Source of the DNA: Faecalibacterium prausnitzii
GTDB lineage: Bacteria > Bacillota > Clostridia > Oscillospirales > Ruminococcaceae
Length of the DNA: 64,000 nt
NCBI RefSeq assembly: GCF_003287405.1
Contig: NZ_PRLD01000004.1
Location: 124,001-188,000, forward strand
Direction of reading: 5' to 3'
In this document: positions 34,953-44,138 of the stretch, piece by piece
How positions within the stretch are numbered: position 1 is the first letter of the stretch
Layout of the letters: each line of letters opens with the position of its first letter
Translations under genes and position numbers: made by a program
Notes under the pieces: generated by a model
The model's database searches: none
What the model was told of the DNA's origin: nothing
The model's input: only the letters and a program-made list of their open reading frames with translations

Positions 34953-35837
34953 ATGAGAACGGATAAAAGCCGCAAACGGTTCGTATTCCTCTGTGTGGCA
35001 CCAGCTACCATCCTGTTTTTCCTCTTTATGATCCTGCCCACCCTCAACGTGTTCCGCATGAGTTTGTATGAGCGGGGTGCCTATTCTCCCAACGAGACTT
35101 TTGTGGGGCTTAAAAACTTCCAGCATCTGCTGCGGGACGCCCAGTTCATCCGCTCCATGCAGAATATGATCCTGCTGGTGGTAACGGTCACCCTGATCAC
35201 CTTCGCCTTTGCACTGGTATTTGCCGCCATCCTCACCCGGGAGAAGATCAAAGGCCAGAACTTTTTCCGCATCATCTTCTACATCCCCAACATCCTGTCG
35301 GTGGTCGTCATCTCCGGCATCTTCTCTGCCATCTATAAGCCGGAAAACGGCATGCTGAACAGCATCATCGGCCTGTTCCGCAACATGAGCGACCCCATCC
35401 TGTGGAAGGGCGAAAAACTGGTCATCCCCTCCATCATCATTGCCATGGTGTGGCAGGCCATCGGCTACTACATGGTCATGTACATGGCCTCCATGTCTGC
35501 CGTGCCCATCAGCCTGTACGAGAGCGCCAATCTGGACGGTGCCGGGCGGCTGACCCAGTTCTTCCAGATCACCATCCCCCTCATCTGGACGAATATCCGC
35601 ACCACCCTCACCTTCTTTATCATCTCTACCATCAACATGGCCTTCCTCTTCGTCAAGGCCATGACCAGCGGCGGGCCCAACGGCGCATCGGATGTGGCGC
35701 TGAGCTATATGTACAGCCAGAAAGACGCTGGCCTGTATGGTTACAGTATGGCCATCGGCGTGGTAATCTTCCTGTTCTCGTTTGCCCTGTCCGCCTGTGT
35801 CAACAAGGTCACCAACCGCGATACGCTGGAATTTTAA
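34953..35837 (+). CDS. Sugar ABC transporter permease (MalF/UgpA type)
   Basis: A 294-residue membrane protein with six helices and the coupling motif around ESANLDGAGRLTQFFQITIP (EAA loop). It follows the binding protein and, with the next gene, forms the heterodimeric channel. GAAAGGAG lies 13 bases before the start. Confidence 0.92.
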   Translation: MRTDKSRKRFVFLCVAPATILFFLFMILPTLNVFRMSLYERGAYSPNETFVGLKNFQHLLRDAQFIRSMQNMILLVVTVTLITFAFALVFAAILTREKIKGQNFFRIIFYIPNILSVVVISGIFSAIYKPENGMLNSIIGLFRNMSDPILWKGEKLVIPSIIIAMVWQAIGYYMVMYMASMSAVPISLYESANLDGAGRLTQFFQITIPLIWTNIRTTLTFFIISTINMAFLFVKAMTSGGPNGASDVALSYMYSQKDAGLYGYSMAIGVVIFLFSFALSACVNKVTNRDTLEF

Positions 35838-35849
35838 GGAGGGAAGAAG

Positions 35850-36746
35850 ATGCAGAATACCACCGAAAAATCTTCCCGCTCTGCGGAAGGTCTCTATAAG
35901 TTCTTTATCTATTTTGTGCTGATCCTGCTGGCCGTTACCATCATCGTGCCGGTGGCATGGGTGTTCATGGCCTCCATCAAGCAGAATGCAGAGTTCTACG
36001 GCAACCCCTGGGCACTGCCCGCCGGGTTCTACTGGCAGAACTTTGTCAACGCATGGAACGGCGCGAAAATGGGCGAATATATGCTCAACTCGGTCATCGT
36101 CACCGCGCTGGCGCTGGCGCTGCTGCTGGTCGTTGCCCTGCCCGCCGCCTACTGCCTGTCCCGCTTCCACTTCAAGGGGTGCAAGGTGCTGAACACCCTG
36201 TTCATGGCGGGCTTGTTCATCAACGTGAACTACATCGTGGTGCCCATCTTCCTGATGCTGCGGGACGGCGATGTGTGGCTGAAAAGCCATTTCGGCAGCG
36301 GCTTTCTGCTGAACAATCTGGTGGTGCTGGCGGTGGTGTACGCCGCCACCGCGCTGCCCTTTACCATCTACCTGCTGTCGGGCTACTTTGCCACCCTGCC
36401 CCACGATTTTGAGGAGGCCGCCTACATCGACGGTGCGAGCTACTTTTCCACCATGACCCGCATCATCTTCCCCATGGCAAAGCCCTCCATCATCACCATC
36501 ATCCTGTTCAACTTCCTGTCCTTCTGGAACGAGTATATCATCTCCATGACCCTGATGAGCTCCACCAAGGCACCCCGCACCCTGCCAGTAGGTCTTTTGA
36601 ACCTGATGCAGGCGCAGCAGAGCGCTGCCCAGTACGGCACCATGTACGCAGGTCTTGTGCTGGTGATGCTGCCCACCCTGATTTTGTACATCTGCGTGCA
36701 GCGGCAGCTGACGCAGGGCATGACCGTGGGCGGCCTGAAAGGTTAA
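35850..36746 (+). CDS. Sugar ABC transporter permease (MalG/UgpE type)
   Basis: A 298-residue membrane protein with six helices. The EAA loop reads EEAAYIDGASYFSTMTRIIFP, of which EEAAYIDGAS is diagnostic of the MalG type. It starts 12 bases after the first permease with AAGGAGGG upstream. Confidence 0.92.
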   Translation: MQNTTEKSSRSAEGLYKFFIYFVLILLAVTIIVPVAWVFMASIKQNAEFYGNPWALPAGFYWQNFVNAWNGAKMGEYMLNSVIVTALALALLLVVALPAAYCLSRFHFKGCKVLNTLFMAGLFINVNYIVVPIFLMLRDGDVWLKSHFGSGFLLNNLVVLAVVYAATALPFTIYLLSGYFATLPHDFEEAAYIDGASYFSTMTRIIFPMAKPSIITIILFNFLSFWNEYIISMTLMSSTKAPRTLPVGLLNLMQAQQSAAQYGTMYAGLVLVMLPTLILYICVQRQLTQGMTVGGLKG

Positions 36747-36757
36747 GGTGACAAACG

Positions 36758-36949
36758 ATGAAAGCATACTGGAAAAACCATCCCGCCCTGCGCATGATCC
36801 TGATGCTGGTGCTGTTCGTACTGGCACTGGTGCTGGTGGTGTCCGGCTGGAAAATGACCGGGCAGCTGGCAGGGCTTGGCATCATGCTGGTGGGCGTAGC
36901 GCTGCTGCTGGCAGTGCTGGCCATCTACAATGCGACCTATCAGGATTGA
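36758..36949 (+). CDS. Small two-helix membrane protein
   Basis: A 63-residue protein with two hydrophobic segments (MILMLVLFVLALVLVVSG and LGIMLVGVALLLAVLAIY) and a basic N-terminus. It lies 11 bases after the second permease and 27 before the phosphorylase, so it is part of the operon. Similar short proteins occur beside sugar ABC permeases in Firmicutes, perhaps the family called DUF6903; this name is from memory. Role unknown; it may stabilise the permease pair. Confidence 0.7.
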   Translation: MKAYWKNHPALRMILMLVLFVLALVLVVSGWKMTGQLAGLGIMLVGVALLLAVLAIYNATYQD

Positions 36950-36976
36950 GGATAAGAGAGGTAAAGGAGAATCCCT

Positions 36977-39136
36977 ATGGATGAAACAAGAAAGTCCGGG
37001 CGCGTGACCATCCCCACCGACTTGGACGTTGTGCCCGAAACGCTGGAGATCTTAAAAAAGTGGGGTGCAGACGCCATCCGCGACTGCGACGGCACCGACT
37101 TCCCGCAGCAGTTGAAGGATGCCGATGCAAAGATCTACTCCACCTATTATACCACCCGCAAGGATAACGCATGGGCCAAGGCGAACCCGGACGAGGTGCA
37201 GCAGTGCTACATCATGACCGGCTTCTACACCGCACCCGGCGACACCGTGACCATCCCGCTGATGAAGGGCATCAGCCCGGAGCTGATGCAGGTGAACACC
37301 AACGACGACATCACCCGCTGGTGGGAGGTCATGGATCGAACCACCGGTCAGCCCGTGCCGCCGGAGCAGTGGAGCTACGCCGACGGCAGCGTGACCGTGC
37401 AGGCTGTACCGTTCCATGAGTATACCGTCAGTTTTCTGGCTTACCTCATCTGGGACCCGGTGCATATGTACAACGCTACCACCAACGGCTGGACGAATTT
37501 TGAGCACCAGATCACCTTTGACGTGCGTCAGCCCAAGACCCACAAGTATTCCATGGAGCGCCTGCGCAAGTTCATTGCAGAGCACCCCTATGTTAACGTC
37601 ATCCGCTACACCACCTTCTTCCACCAGTTCACCCTGATCTTCGACGAGCTGAAGCGGGAGAAGTTCGTGGACTGGTATGGATACTCTGCTTCGGTCAGCC
37701 CTTATATCCTCAACCAGTTTGAGCAGGAAGTGGGCTACAAGTTCCGCCCGGAGTACATCATCGATCAGGGCTACTACAACAACCAGTACCGGGTGCCCAG
37801 CAAGGAATTCCGGGATTTTCAGGCCTTCCAGCGCCGCGAAGTGGCAAAGCTTGCCAAGGAGATGGTGGACATCACCCACGCGTGCGGGTGCGAAGCCATG
37901 ATGTTCCTCGGCGACCACTGGATCGGCACCGAACCCTTTATGCCGGAGTTCAAGAGCATCGGTCTGGATGCCGTAGTGGGCAGCGTGGGCAACGGCTCCA
38001 CCCTGCGCCTGATCTCTGACATTGAGGGCGTGAAGTACACCGAGGGCCGTTTCCTGCCGTACTTCTTCCCGGACACCTTCCACGAGGGCGGCGACCCGGT
38101 GCGGGAAGCCAAGGAGAACTGGGTTACAGCCCGCCGCGCTATCCTGCGCAAGCCCATCGACCGCATCGGCTATGGCGGCTATCTGAAACTGGCCTTGCAG
38201 TTCCCGGAGTTCGTGGACTACGTGGAGAGCGTCTGCAACGAGTTCCGCGAACTTTACGAGAACATCAAGGGCACCACGCCCTACTGTGTCAAGCGAGTGG
38301 CCGTGCTGAACTGCTGGGGCAAAATGCGGGCTTGGGGCTGCCACATGGTGCATCACGCCCTCTATTACAAGCAGAACTACAGCTATGCCGGTGTCATTGA
38401 GATGCTGTCCGGTGCGCCCTTTGATGTGAAGTTCATCAGCTTTGAGGACATCAAGAACGACCCGCATCTGCTGGATTCGTTGGATGTCATTATCAATGTC
38501 GGCGATGCCGACACCGCACACACCGGCGGCATCTGGTGGGAAGACCCGGAGATTTCCTCCGCTATCCGCAAGTTCGTCTGGAACGGCGGCGGCTTTATCG
38601 GCGTGGGTGAGCCTTCCGGTCACCCGTATCAGGGCCACATTCTCCAGCTTGCCAGCGTGCTGGGCGTGGAGGAAGAAAACGGCTTCACCCTCAACTACGA
38701 CAAATACAACTGGGAGGAGCACCCCGACCACTTTATCCTACAGGACGCCGATCAACCCGTGGACTTTGGCGAGGGCAAAAAGAACATCTACGCCCTCGAA
38801 GGCACCGAAGTGCTGGTGCAGCGGAACAAGGAAGTGCAGATGGCCGCCCACGACTTCGGCAAGGGGCGTGCCGTGTACATCAGCGGCGTGCCGTACAGCT
38901 TTGCCAACAGCCGCACCCTTTACCGCGCTATCCTGTGGAGTGCCCACAGCGAGGAGGAACTGCATACATGGTTCAGCTCCAACTACAACGTGGAGGTGCA
39001 CGCCTACGTCAAAAACGGCAAGTACTGCGTGGTGAACAACACCTACGAGCCGCAGGATACCACCGTTTACACCACCGGCGGCAGCAGCTTTGCGCTGCAT
39101 CTGGACGCCAACGAGATCAAGTGGTATGAGATCTAA
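36977..39136 (+). CDS. lnpA: 1,3-beta-galactosyl-N-acetylhexosamine phosphorylase (GH112)
   Basis: A 719-residue phosphorylase that splits galacto-N-biose (mucin core) or lacto-N-biose (milk glycan) with phosphate to galactose-1-phosphate and GalNAc or GlcNAc. The sequence is GH112-like throughout, starting with RVTIPTDLDVVPET. The GDHW segment places an Asp at position 313, the residue I recall as catalytic acid in the Bifidobacterium longum enzyme. Length is a little below the Bifidobacterium protein. AAAGGAG precedes the start. It is the last gene of the transporter operon, so import and phosphorolysis are linked; the kinase is encoded on the other side of the promoter region. GNB versus LNB preference cannot be told. 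Confidence 0.94.
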   Translation: MDETRKSGRVTIPTDLDVVPETLEILKKWGADAIRDCDGTDFPQQLKDADAKIYSTYYTTRKDNAWAKANPDEVQQCYIMTGFYTAPGDTVTIPLMKGISPELMQVNTNDDITRWWEVMDRTTGQPVPPEQWSYADGSVTVQAVPFHEYTVSFLAYLIWDPVHMYNATTNGWTNFEHQITFDVRQPKTHKYSMERLRKFIAEHPYVNVIRYTTFFHQFTLIFDELKREKFVDWYGYSASVSPYILNQFEQEVGYKFRPEYIIDQGYYNNQYRVPSKEFRDFQAFQRREVAKLAKEMVDITHACGCEAMMFLGDHWIGTEPFMPEFKSIGLDAVVGSVGNGSTLRLISDIEGVKYTEGRFLPYFFPDTFHEGGDPVREAKENWVTARRAILRKPIDRIGYGGYLKLALQFPEFVDYVESVCNEFRELYENIKGTTPYCVKRVAVLNCWGKMRAWGCHMVHHALYYKQNYSYAGVIEMLSGAPFDVKFISFEDIKNDPHLLDSLDVIINVGDADTAHTGGIWWEDPEISSAIRKFVWNGGGFIGVGEPSGHPYQGHILQLASVLGVEEENGFTLNYDKYNWEEHPDHFILQDADQPVDFGEGKKNIYALEGTEVLVQRNKEVQMAAHDFGKGRAVYISGVPYSFANSRTLYRAILWSAHSEEELHTWFSSNYNVEVHAYVKNGKYCVVNNTYEPQDTTVYTTGGSSFALHLDANEIKWYEI

Positions 39137-39155
39137 GTTCTCCTTTTCATAAACG

Positions 39156-39197
39156 AACACAACGGGCAGCTCTGTTACCAGAGCCGCCCGTTGTGTT
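39156..39197 (+). terminator. Terminator of the GNB/LNB operon
   Basis: Stem AACACAACGGGC plus GCTCTG with the complement CAGAGC and GCCCGTTGTGTT. Confidence 0.88.
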
Positions 39198-39359
39198 TGC
39201 TGTATCTGCCGATAACTCAACCTGTGTCAATCGAACGCTGCAATGGAGATGGCTGGAAACGCAGAAATTCAGTAATGCGAGCGTAATAGACCTGCAGAAA
39301 AAAGAAACTGCCCGTGCGAGTATGCGTAAGATGGTGAAGCACTTGCTGAAAAAATATAA

Positions 39360-40031
39360 GTATGCGCCAACGTCAAGCGGCGTAAGGGCTGCAACAAAAA
39401 GACTGTGCAGAAGGACTGGCTGGAAGATCTGGTCGTCCGGGAGACCATGAATCTGATTCAGGACGATGCGGTGATCGACAAGATCGTTCAATTGGTCATG
39501 GATGTCCAGAATCAGGAAAATACCACGATCCCGCTGCTGGAAAAGCAACTGCGAGAGGTCAACAAAAAGCTGGACAACCTGATGAAGGCGATCGAGGACG
39601 GCTTGTACACCCGGACAACGAAAGAGCGTCTGGAAGCGCTGGAAATCCAGAAAGATGAGCTGACTGCAAAAATTGCAGACGAAAAGCTGAAGAAGCCCAG
39701 CTTCAATGAAGATTTCATTCGATTCTGGCTGATGAAATTCAGAAAATTCGATATTTCGCAGAAAAAACAGCGGAAAGCGCGGATTGAAATTTTTGTAAAT
39801 GCCATTTTTCTGTACGATGACCGGATGCTGATCACGTTCAACTACAAGGATGGCACCCAAACCGTCCGTTTTGAGGACACTCTGACCACCGATTGCGGAG
39901 AAAAAAGTTTGCGTTTGCGAAGCAACGAAAGCCCCAGTGGGGCTTTTGAGCAACAGAACGGTCTTGCGCAAGCAAGATGGAGGGGCTTTGCCCCGACAAG
40001 TTCGGATTTGTCCAGCCTTGCTGGACTATAA
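39360..40031 (+). pseudogene. C-terminal remnant of a large serine recombinase
   Basis: The frame opens at 39360 just after a TAA, with CANVKRRKGCNKKTVQKDW, the zinc-ribbon part of large serine recombinases, then a coiled-coil region (LLEKQLREVNKKLDNLMKAI) and the terminal domain. The catalytic resolvase domain and the middle of the protein are missing, and a two-base insertion (tataagTAtgc) breaks the join to upstream sequence. The end of the frame runs into direct repeat copy 2, so the last ~45 residues are repeat-encoded. The GTG at 39405 could allow translation of a fragment, but no recombinase activity is possible. It marks the right edge of the repeat-bounded segment. Confidence 0.8.
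39911..40001 (+). repeat. 91-bp dispersed direct repeat, copy 2
   Basis: Same element as 30625-30716, same orientation, with the same three hairpins and ending GCCCCGACAAGT. Together the copies bracket 9.2 kb with the GNB/LNB genes. Confidence 0.88.
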
Positions 40032-40071
40032 ATCTAACGACTTCACGTTAGAAATTGTTGGATTTTTTTGT
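40029..40071 (+). terminator. Terminator-like hairpin after recombinase remnant
   Basis: AAATCTAAC pairs with GTTGGATTT and an inner CTAACG pairs with CGTTAG; a run of seven T follows. The next 215 bases to the LacI gene hold nothing I can identify. Confidence 0.6.
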
Positions 40072-40288
40072 TTATAGTCTGGCCTCATTTGATTTTGACC
40101 ACAATGCGGGCGATTTTATCTGGTCGATCGCAGGGGCAAGTGGACTTTTTGCATAGCAGGGCTCTGTACCCCCTCTTCTCTGAAAAAGAGAAAACAATCC
40201 CATTATTCTTATTATCGCAAGTCAAGAAATTAGCGCAACATCAAAACGGCATCTCTGCGATATGCAATTCAACGATGTTGCTGTTGCA

Positions 40289-41332
40289 TTAAAAAGTTGA
40301 ATTGCTATAGACCTCCGGCGGCGGGCAGCAGCTTTCCCGGGGGATGAGCTTATGCGGCACGATGATCTTTGTGGCCAGAAGGTTCGGGTTCTCAATGTGG
40401 TTGATGGTCTGGCTGGCGGCTTCCATGCCCAGCTGGTAGGGGTTCACGTCCACGGTGGTCAGCTGCGGGCTGGTGATGCGGGAGAACAGCGAATTGTTGA
40501 AGGACACGATGGACAGGTCTTTCGGGACGCGCAGCCCCAGCTTGCCGCAGAACTGTTCCAGCACCACGGCAAGGATGTCGTCGCTGACCAGCATGGCGGT
40601 GGGGTGGTCCGGGGCAGTGAGCAGGGTTTTCAGCGCTCCCTCGTAGGCGTCGTTCAGGGTGTTGACCTCCACACAGTCCTCTTCCCGGGGAATGATGCCG
40701 TGCTTGAGCAGGGACATCTGGTAACCCCGCTTGCGCTCTGCGGAGAACAGCATGGCGTTATTGACCCCGAAATACGCAATGCGGCGGTGGCCCATCTCAT
40801 AAAGGTAATCGGTAGCTTCCTCACCGGCAAGGGCGTTGTCGTTGTCGATGTAGATAGTCTGGTTGGCGGACTGCGCTGCCTTGCCCACAATGACATGGAG
40901 CAGCCCCTCGTTGCGCAGATACGCCGCCACCGGGCAGTCCTTTTTGGAATAGAGCAAAATAAACCCATCCGCCTGTGCGTTGGCCACCATGCTCTGGATG
41001 GCGTCCAGCACTTCGGCATCGTCCTGCCCGGTGATGACCGTGTTCACATACCGCCGCAGGTTGCAGAACTGCCCGATGCCGCGGATGATCTCCAGATGAA
41101 AGGCGTTTTCGTAGACGTCCCGCTGGGAGGAGGGCAGAATGATGCCGATGGTCTTGGAAAAAGCCTCCACCGGTTCAGTCTCAAAATTCGGCTCGTAGCC
41201 CAGCTGCGCCATGATGCGGCGCACCCGCTCCTTGGTCTCCCGGCTGATGGAAGGGCTGTCCTTGCAGGTGCGGGATACCGTGGAGGGCGAGACCCCCGCT
41301 GCCGCTGCAACATCCTTGATGGTAACTGCCAT
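40289..41332 (-). CDS. LacI family transcriptional regulator (MalR-like)
   Basis: A 347-residue repressor. The helix-turn-helix is MAVTIKDVAAAAGVSPSTVSR, of which the VSPSTVSR recognition helix is diagnostic; the periplasmic-binding-like sensor domain follows, with the typical end of the fold VDVNPYQLGMEAA. It is divergent from the PTS operon and probably represses it until a sugar or sugar phosphate binds. Candidate operators lie in the shared intergenic region. Confidence 0.93.
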   Translation of the reverse strand: MAVTIKDVAAAAGVSPSTVSRTCKDSPSISRETKERVRRIMAQLGYEPNFETEPVEAFSKTIGIILPSSQRDVYENAFHLEIIRGIGQFCNLRRYVNTVITGQDDAEVLDAIQSMVANAQADGFILLYSKKDCPVAAYLRNEGLLHVIVGKAAQSANQTIYIDNDNALAGEEATDYLYEMGHRRIAYFGVNNAMLFSAERKRGYQMSLLKHGIIPREEDCVEVNTLNDAYEGALKTLLTAPDHPTAMLVSDDILAVVLEQFCGKLGLRVPKDLSIVSFNNSLFSRITSPQLTTVDVNPYQLGMEAASQTINHIENPNLLATKIIVPHKLIPRESCCPPPEVYSNSTF

Positions 41333-41374
41333 AGTTTGTTCCTCCCTGATATAGTAGTTCTATTGTAAAGCTGT

Positions 41375-41384
41375 TTGCGCGCAA
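41375..41384. promoter_or_regulatory. Candidate LacI-family operator near the regulator gene
   Basis: Perfect 10-bp palindrome TTGCGCGCAA, 43 bases before the regulator start; a related half-site TTTGCGCA follows 18 bases on. Possible autoregulation. Confidence 0.5.
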
Positions 41385-41568
41385 TGTCAATGTTTGCGCA
41401 CGGGATTGCGTAAACTGTGCAACACCGTGCCTGCGTACCTTCGACAATTTCCACAAATAATCCTTCGCGCGATTGTAGAAAACGTAGAAAGCTTGTTTTT
41501 GACCCAAAAAACTCTTGTAAAAATTGCGGAGTTGGATTATCCTTGTTGCGTAAAGTAATGCAAACGTA

Positions 41569-41583
41569 GTGCAACGCTTGCAC
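41569..41583. promoter_or_regulatory. Candidate LacI-family operator before the PTS gene
   Basis: GTGCAA CGC TTGCAC, perfect 6-bp arms around a CG-containing centre as in LacI/GalR-family sites, 33 bases before the PTS start; nearby ATGCAAACG and GATGCAAAA half-sites may extend it. Confidence 0.6.
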
Positions 41584-41615
41584 AAAACGATGCAAAAGGA
41601 ATAAGGAGGAACATC

Positions 41616-43298
41616 ATGGCAACAACAAAAGCGGCTCCGGGTAAAAAGGGGCTCATCAACTTCGACTTCTTACAGAAGCTGGGCAAGGTGCTGATGACGG
41701 TCATCGCCGTTATGCCCGCTGCCGGTCTGATGATCAGTCTGGGCAAGCTGGTGCAGATGGGCGGCAGCGACATTGCGGCGGTCATGACCATCGGCACTAC
41801 GATGGAGAACATCGGCTGGGCGGTCATCAATAACCTGCACATCCTGTTCGCCGTTGCCATCGGCGGCAGCTGGGCAAAGGAGCGTGCGGGCGGTGCCTTT
41901 GCCGCCGTGCTGGCGTTCGCCCTCATCAACGTCATCACCGGCAACATCTTCGGCGTCACCAGTGCCATGCTGGCAGACCCCAACGCCGTGACCCACACCC
42001 TGTTCGGGCAGGAGATCGCCGTCAACGGCTATTTCACCTCTGTGCTGGGCGCACCGGCGCTGAACATGGGCGTGTTCGTGGGCATCATCGCCGGTTTTGT
42101 GGGCGGCGTAGCTTACAATAAGTACTACAACTTCCGCAAGCTGCCGGATGCGCTGGCCTTCTTCAACGGCAAGCGCTTCGTGCCCATGGTGGTCATTGTC
42201 TACTCGGTGGTTATTTCCATCGTGCTGTCGCTGTTCTGGCCTGTGGTGCAGACCGGTATCAACAACTTCGGCATCTGGATCGCCAACTCTTCCGAGACTT
42301 CTCCCATTCTGGCTCCGTTCATTTATGGTACGCTGGAGCGTCTGCTGCTGCCCTTCGGTCTGCATCATATGCTGACCATCCCCATGAACTATACCTCCTT
42401 CGGCGGCACCTACACCATCGCTACCGGCGTCAACGCAGGCAGTCAGGTGTTTGGTCAGGACCCGCTGTGGCTGGCATGGGCAAACGACCTCATCAACTTC
42501 AAAAAGGCCGGCGATATGGCCGCTTACAACAATCTGCTGGCTACCGTCACCCCCGCCCGCTTCAAGGTTGGTCAGATGATCGGTGCTACCGGTCTGCTGC
42601 TGGGCATTGCACTGGCCATGTTCCGCCGGGTGGACGCCGACAAGCGCGCAAACTATAAGTCCATGTTCATCTCCACCGCACTGGCTGTGTTCCTGACCGG
42701 CGTTACCGAGCCGTTGGAATTCATGTTCATGTTCTGCGCCATGCCGCTGTACATCGTGTACGCACTGCTGCAGGGCTGCGCCTTCGCCATGGCAGGCATC
42801 ATCCATCTGCGTCTGCACTCCTTCGGCAATCTGGAGTTCATCACCCGCATTCCCATGTCCCTGCAGGCAGGTCTGGGCGGCGATATCATCAACTTCGTGA
42901 TCTGTGTCGTGGCATTCTTCGTCATCGGCTACTTCGTGGCCTACTTCATGATCGGCAAGCTTCAGCTGGCAACGCCGGGTCGTCTGGGCAACTACACCGA
43001 TGACAACGCAGACGATTCTGCCGCCGCCGCAAAGACCGAAAAGAAGGCCGACAAAAAGGCCGATAACGGTCAGGCCGAGCGCATCATCGCTCTGCTGGGC
43101 GGCCGGGAGAACATCGTGCTAGTGGACGCCTGCATGACCCGTCTGCGTGTTACCGTAAAAGACCCTGCCAAGGTGGCCGACCTTGCCGCATGGAAGGCCG
43201 AGGGTGCGCTGAGCCTGCTGGTGAAGGGCGACGGCATTCAGGCTGTGTACGGCCCCAAGGCAGACGTTCTGAAATCTGACATCAACGATATTCTGTAA
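41616..43298 (+). CDS. PTS glucose/maltose-type EIICB permease
   Basis: A 560-residue phosphotransferase permease. The EIIC part has about ten hydrophobic segments with the substrate motif FLTGVTEPLEFMFMF; an Ala/Lys-rich linker near residue 480 joins it to an EIIB domain whose phosphorylated Cys lies in VDACMTRLRV. No EIIA is fused, so a separate one (Crr-like) is needed. AAGGAGG precedes the ATG. With malQ in the same operon and a LacI repressor, maltose or another alpha-glucoside is a likely substrate. Confidence 0.9.
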   Translation: MATTKAAPGKKGLINFDFLQKLGKVLMTVIAVMPAAGLMISLGKLVQMGGSDIAAVMTIGTTMENIGWAVINNLHILFAVAIGGSWAKERAGGAFAAVLAFALINVITGNIFGVTSAMLADPNAVTHTLFGQEIAVNGYFTSVLGAPALNMGVFVGIIAGFVGGVAYNKYYNFRKLPDALAFFNGKRFVPMVVIVYSVVISIVLSLFWPVVQTGINNFGIWIANSSETSPILAPFIYGTLERLLLPFGLHHMLTIPMNYTSFGGTYTIATGVNAGSQVFGQDPLWLAWANDLINFKKAGDMAAYNNLLATVTPARFKVGQMIGATGLLLGIALAMFRRVDADKRANYKSMFISTALAVFLTGVTEPLEFMFMFCAMPLYIVYALLQGCAFAMAGIIHLRLHSFGNLEFITRIPMSLQAGLGGDIINFVICVVAFFVIGYFVAYFMIGKLQLATPGRLGNYTDDNADDSAAAAKTEKKADKKADNGQAERIIALLGGRENIVLVDACMTRLRVTVKDPAKVADLAAWKAEGALSLLVKGDGIQAVYGPKADVLKSDINDIL

Positions 43299-43303
43299 AA
43301 ACT

Positions 43304-44122
43304 ATGAAACTGCTGACATTGAATACCCACAGCCTTATCATCCCGGAGCATGAGGCAAAGCGGGAGATTTTTGTAGACTTCATCGCAAAGGAGCAGCCGG
43401 AGGTGTTCGCCCTGCAGGAGGTGAACCAGACCGCCGCTGCGCCGCTGCTGGCAGAGGCTCCGGCGGGGTACTACCCCTGCCCCGGCAATATGGTGCTGCT
43501 GAAAGCGGACAACCACGCCGCAGCCGTGGCAAAAATGCTGGAAGCGCAGGGCGTGCACTATTATTGGAGCTGGCTTCCGGCAAAGGTGGGCTACGACATT
43601 TACGATGAGGGCGCGGCGGTGTTCAGCCGTGCACCCATCACCGACGCCGAAAACCTGCTGCTGAGCCAGATCAATGATTACAGCAACTGGAGGACCCGCC
43701 GCACGCTGGGCATCTGTGCAGGAGATGTCTGGTATTATACGGTGCATCTGGGCTGGTGGAAGGACGAGGTAGAGCCTTTCGCTCCCCAGTGGGAAAAGCT
43801 TTCAAAGGCGGCGGGCGCTAAAAAGACCGCCTTTCTGCTGGGCGACTTCAACAGCGAAGCCGATGTGCGGGGCGAGGGCTACGACCTCGTGCTGGGCAGC
43901 GGCTGGCAGGATACCTACCGCTTGGCGCAGCAGCGGGATGCGGGCTACACGGTGGTGGAAGCCATTGACGGCTGGCGGGATGCCCCGGATGCAGCGGCAA
44001 AAAAGCGCATCGACCAGATCTGGTGTTCCAAGGCGGTGGCTGTCAAGAGCAGCCGGGTGGTGTTTGGCGGCTTGCAGGAGCCGCAGGTGTCTGACCACGC
44101 CGGTGTTATGATCGAGTTATAA
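43304..44122 (+). CDS. Endonuclease/exonuclease/phosphatase family protein
   Basis: A 272-residue EEP-fold metal-dependent hydrolase. MKLLTLNTHSL opens it, FALQEVNQT holds the metal-binding Glu, LLGDFNSEAD the catalytic Asp/Asn, and the C-terminus has SDHAGVMIEL with the catalytic His. It starts 5 bases after the PTS gene with no clear ribosome binding site, so it depends on translational coupling. No signal peptide, so the target is intracellular, perhaps a phosphodiester or sugar-phosphate; unknown. Confidence 0.85.
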   Translation: MKLLTLNTHSLIIPEHEAKREIFVDFIAKEQPEVFALQEVNQTAAAPLLAEAPAGYYPCPGNMVLLKADNHAAAVAKMLEAQGVHYYWSWLPAKVGYDIYDEGAAVFSRAPITDAENLLLSQINDYSNWRTRRTLGICAGDVWYYTVHLGWWKDEVEPFAPQWEKLSKAAGAKKTAFLLGDFNSEADVRGEGYDLVLGSGWQDTYRLAQQRDAGYTVVEAIDGWRDAPDAAAKKRIDQIWCSKAVAVKSSRVVFGGLQEPQVSDHAGVMIEL

Positions 44123-44138
44123 AGGAAGGGAAAAGAAG

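Noticed and set aside
34893-36827. Minus-strand open frame of 644 codons
   Set aside because: Antiparallel to both sugar permeases, which have clear membrane-protein features.
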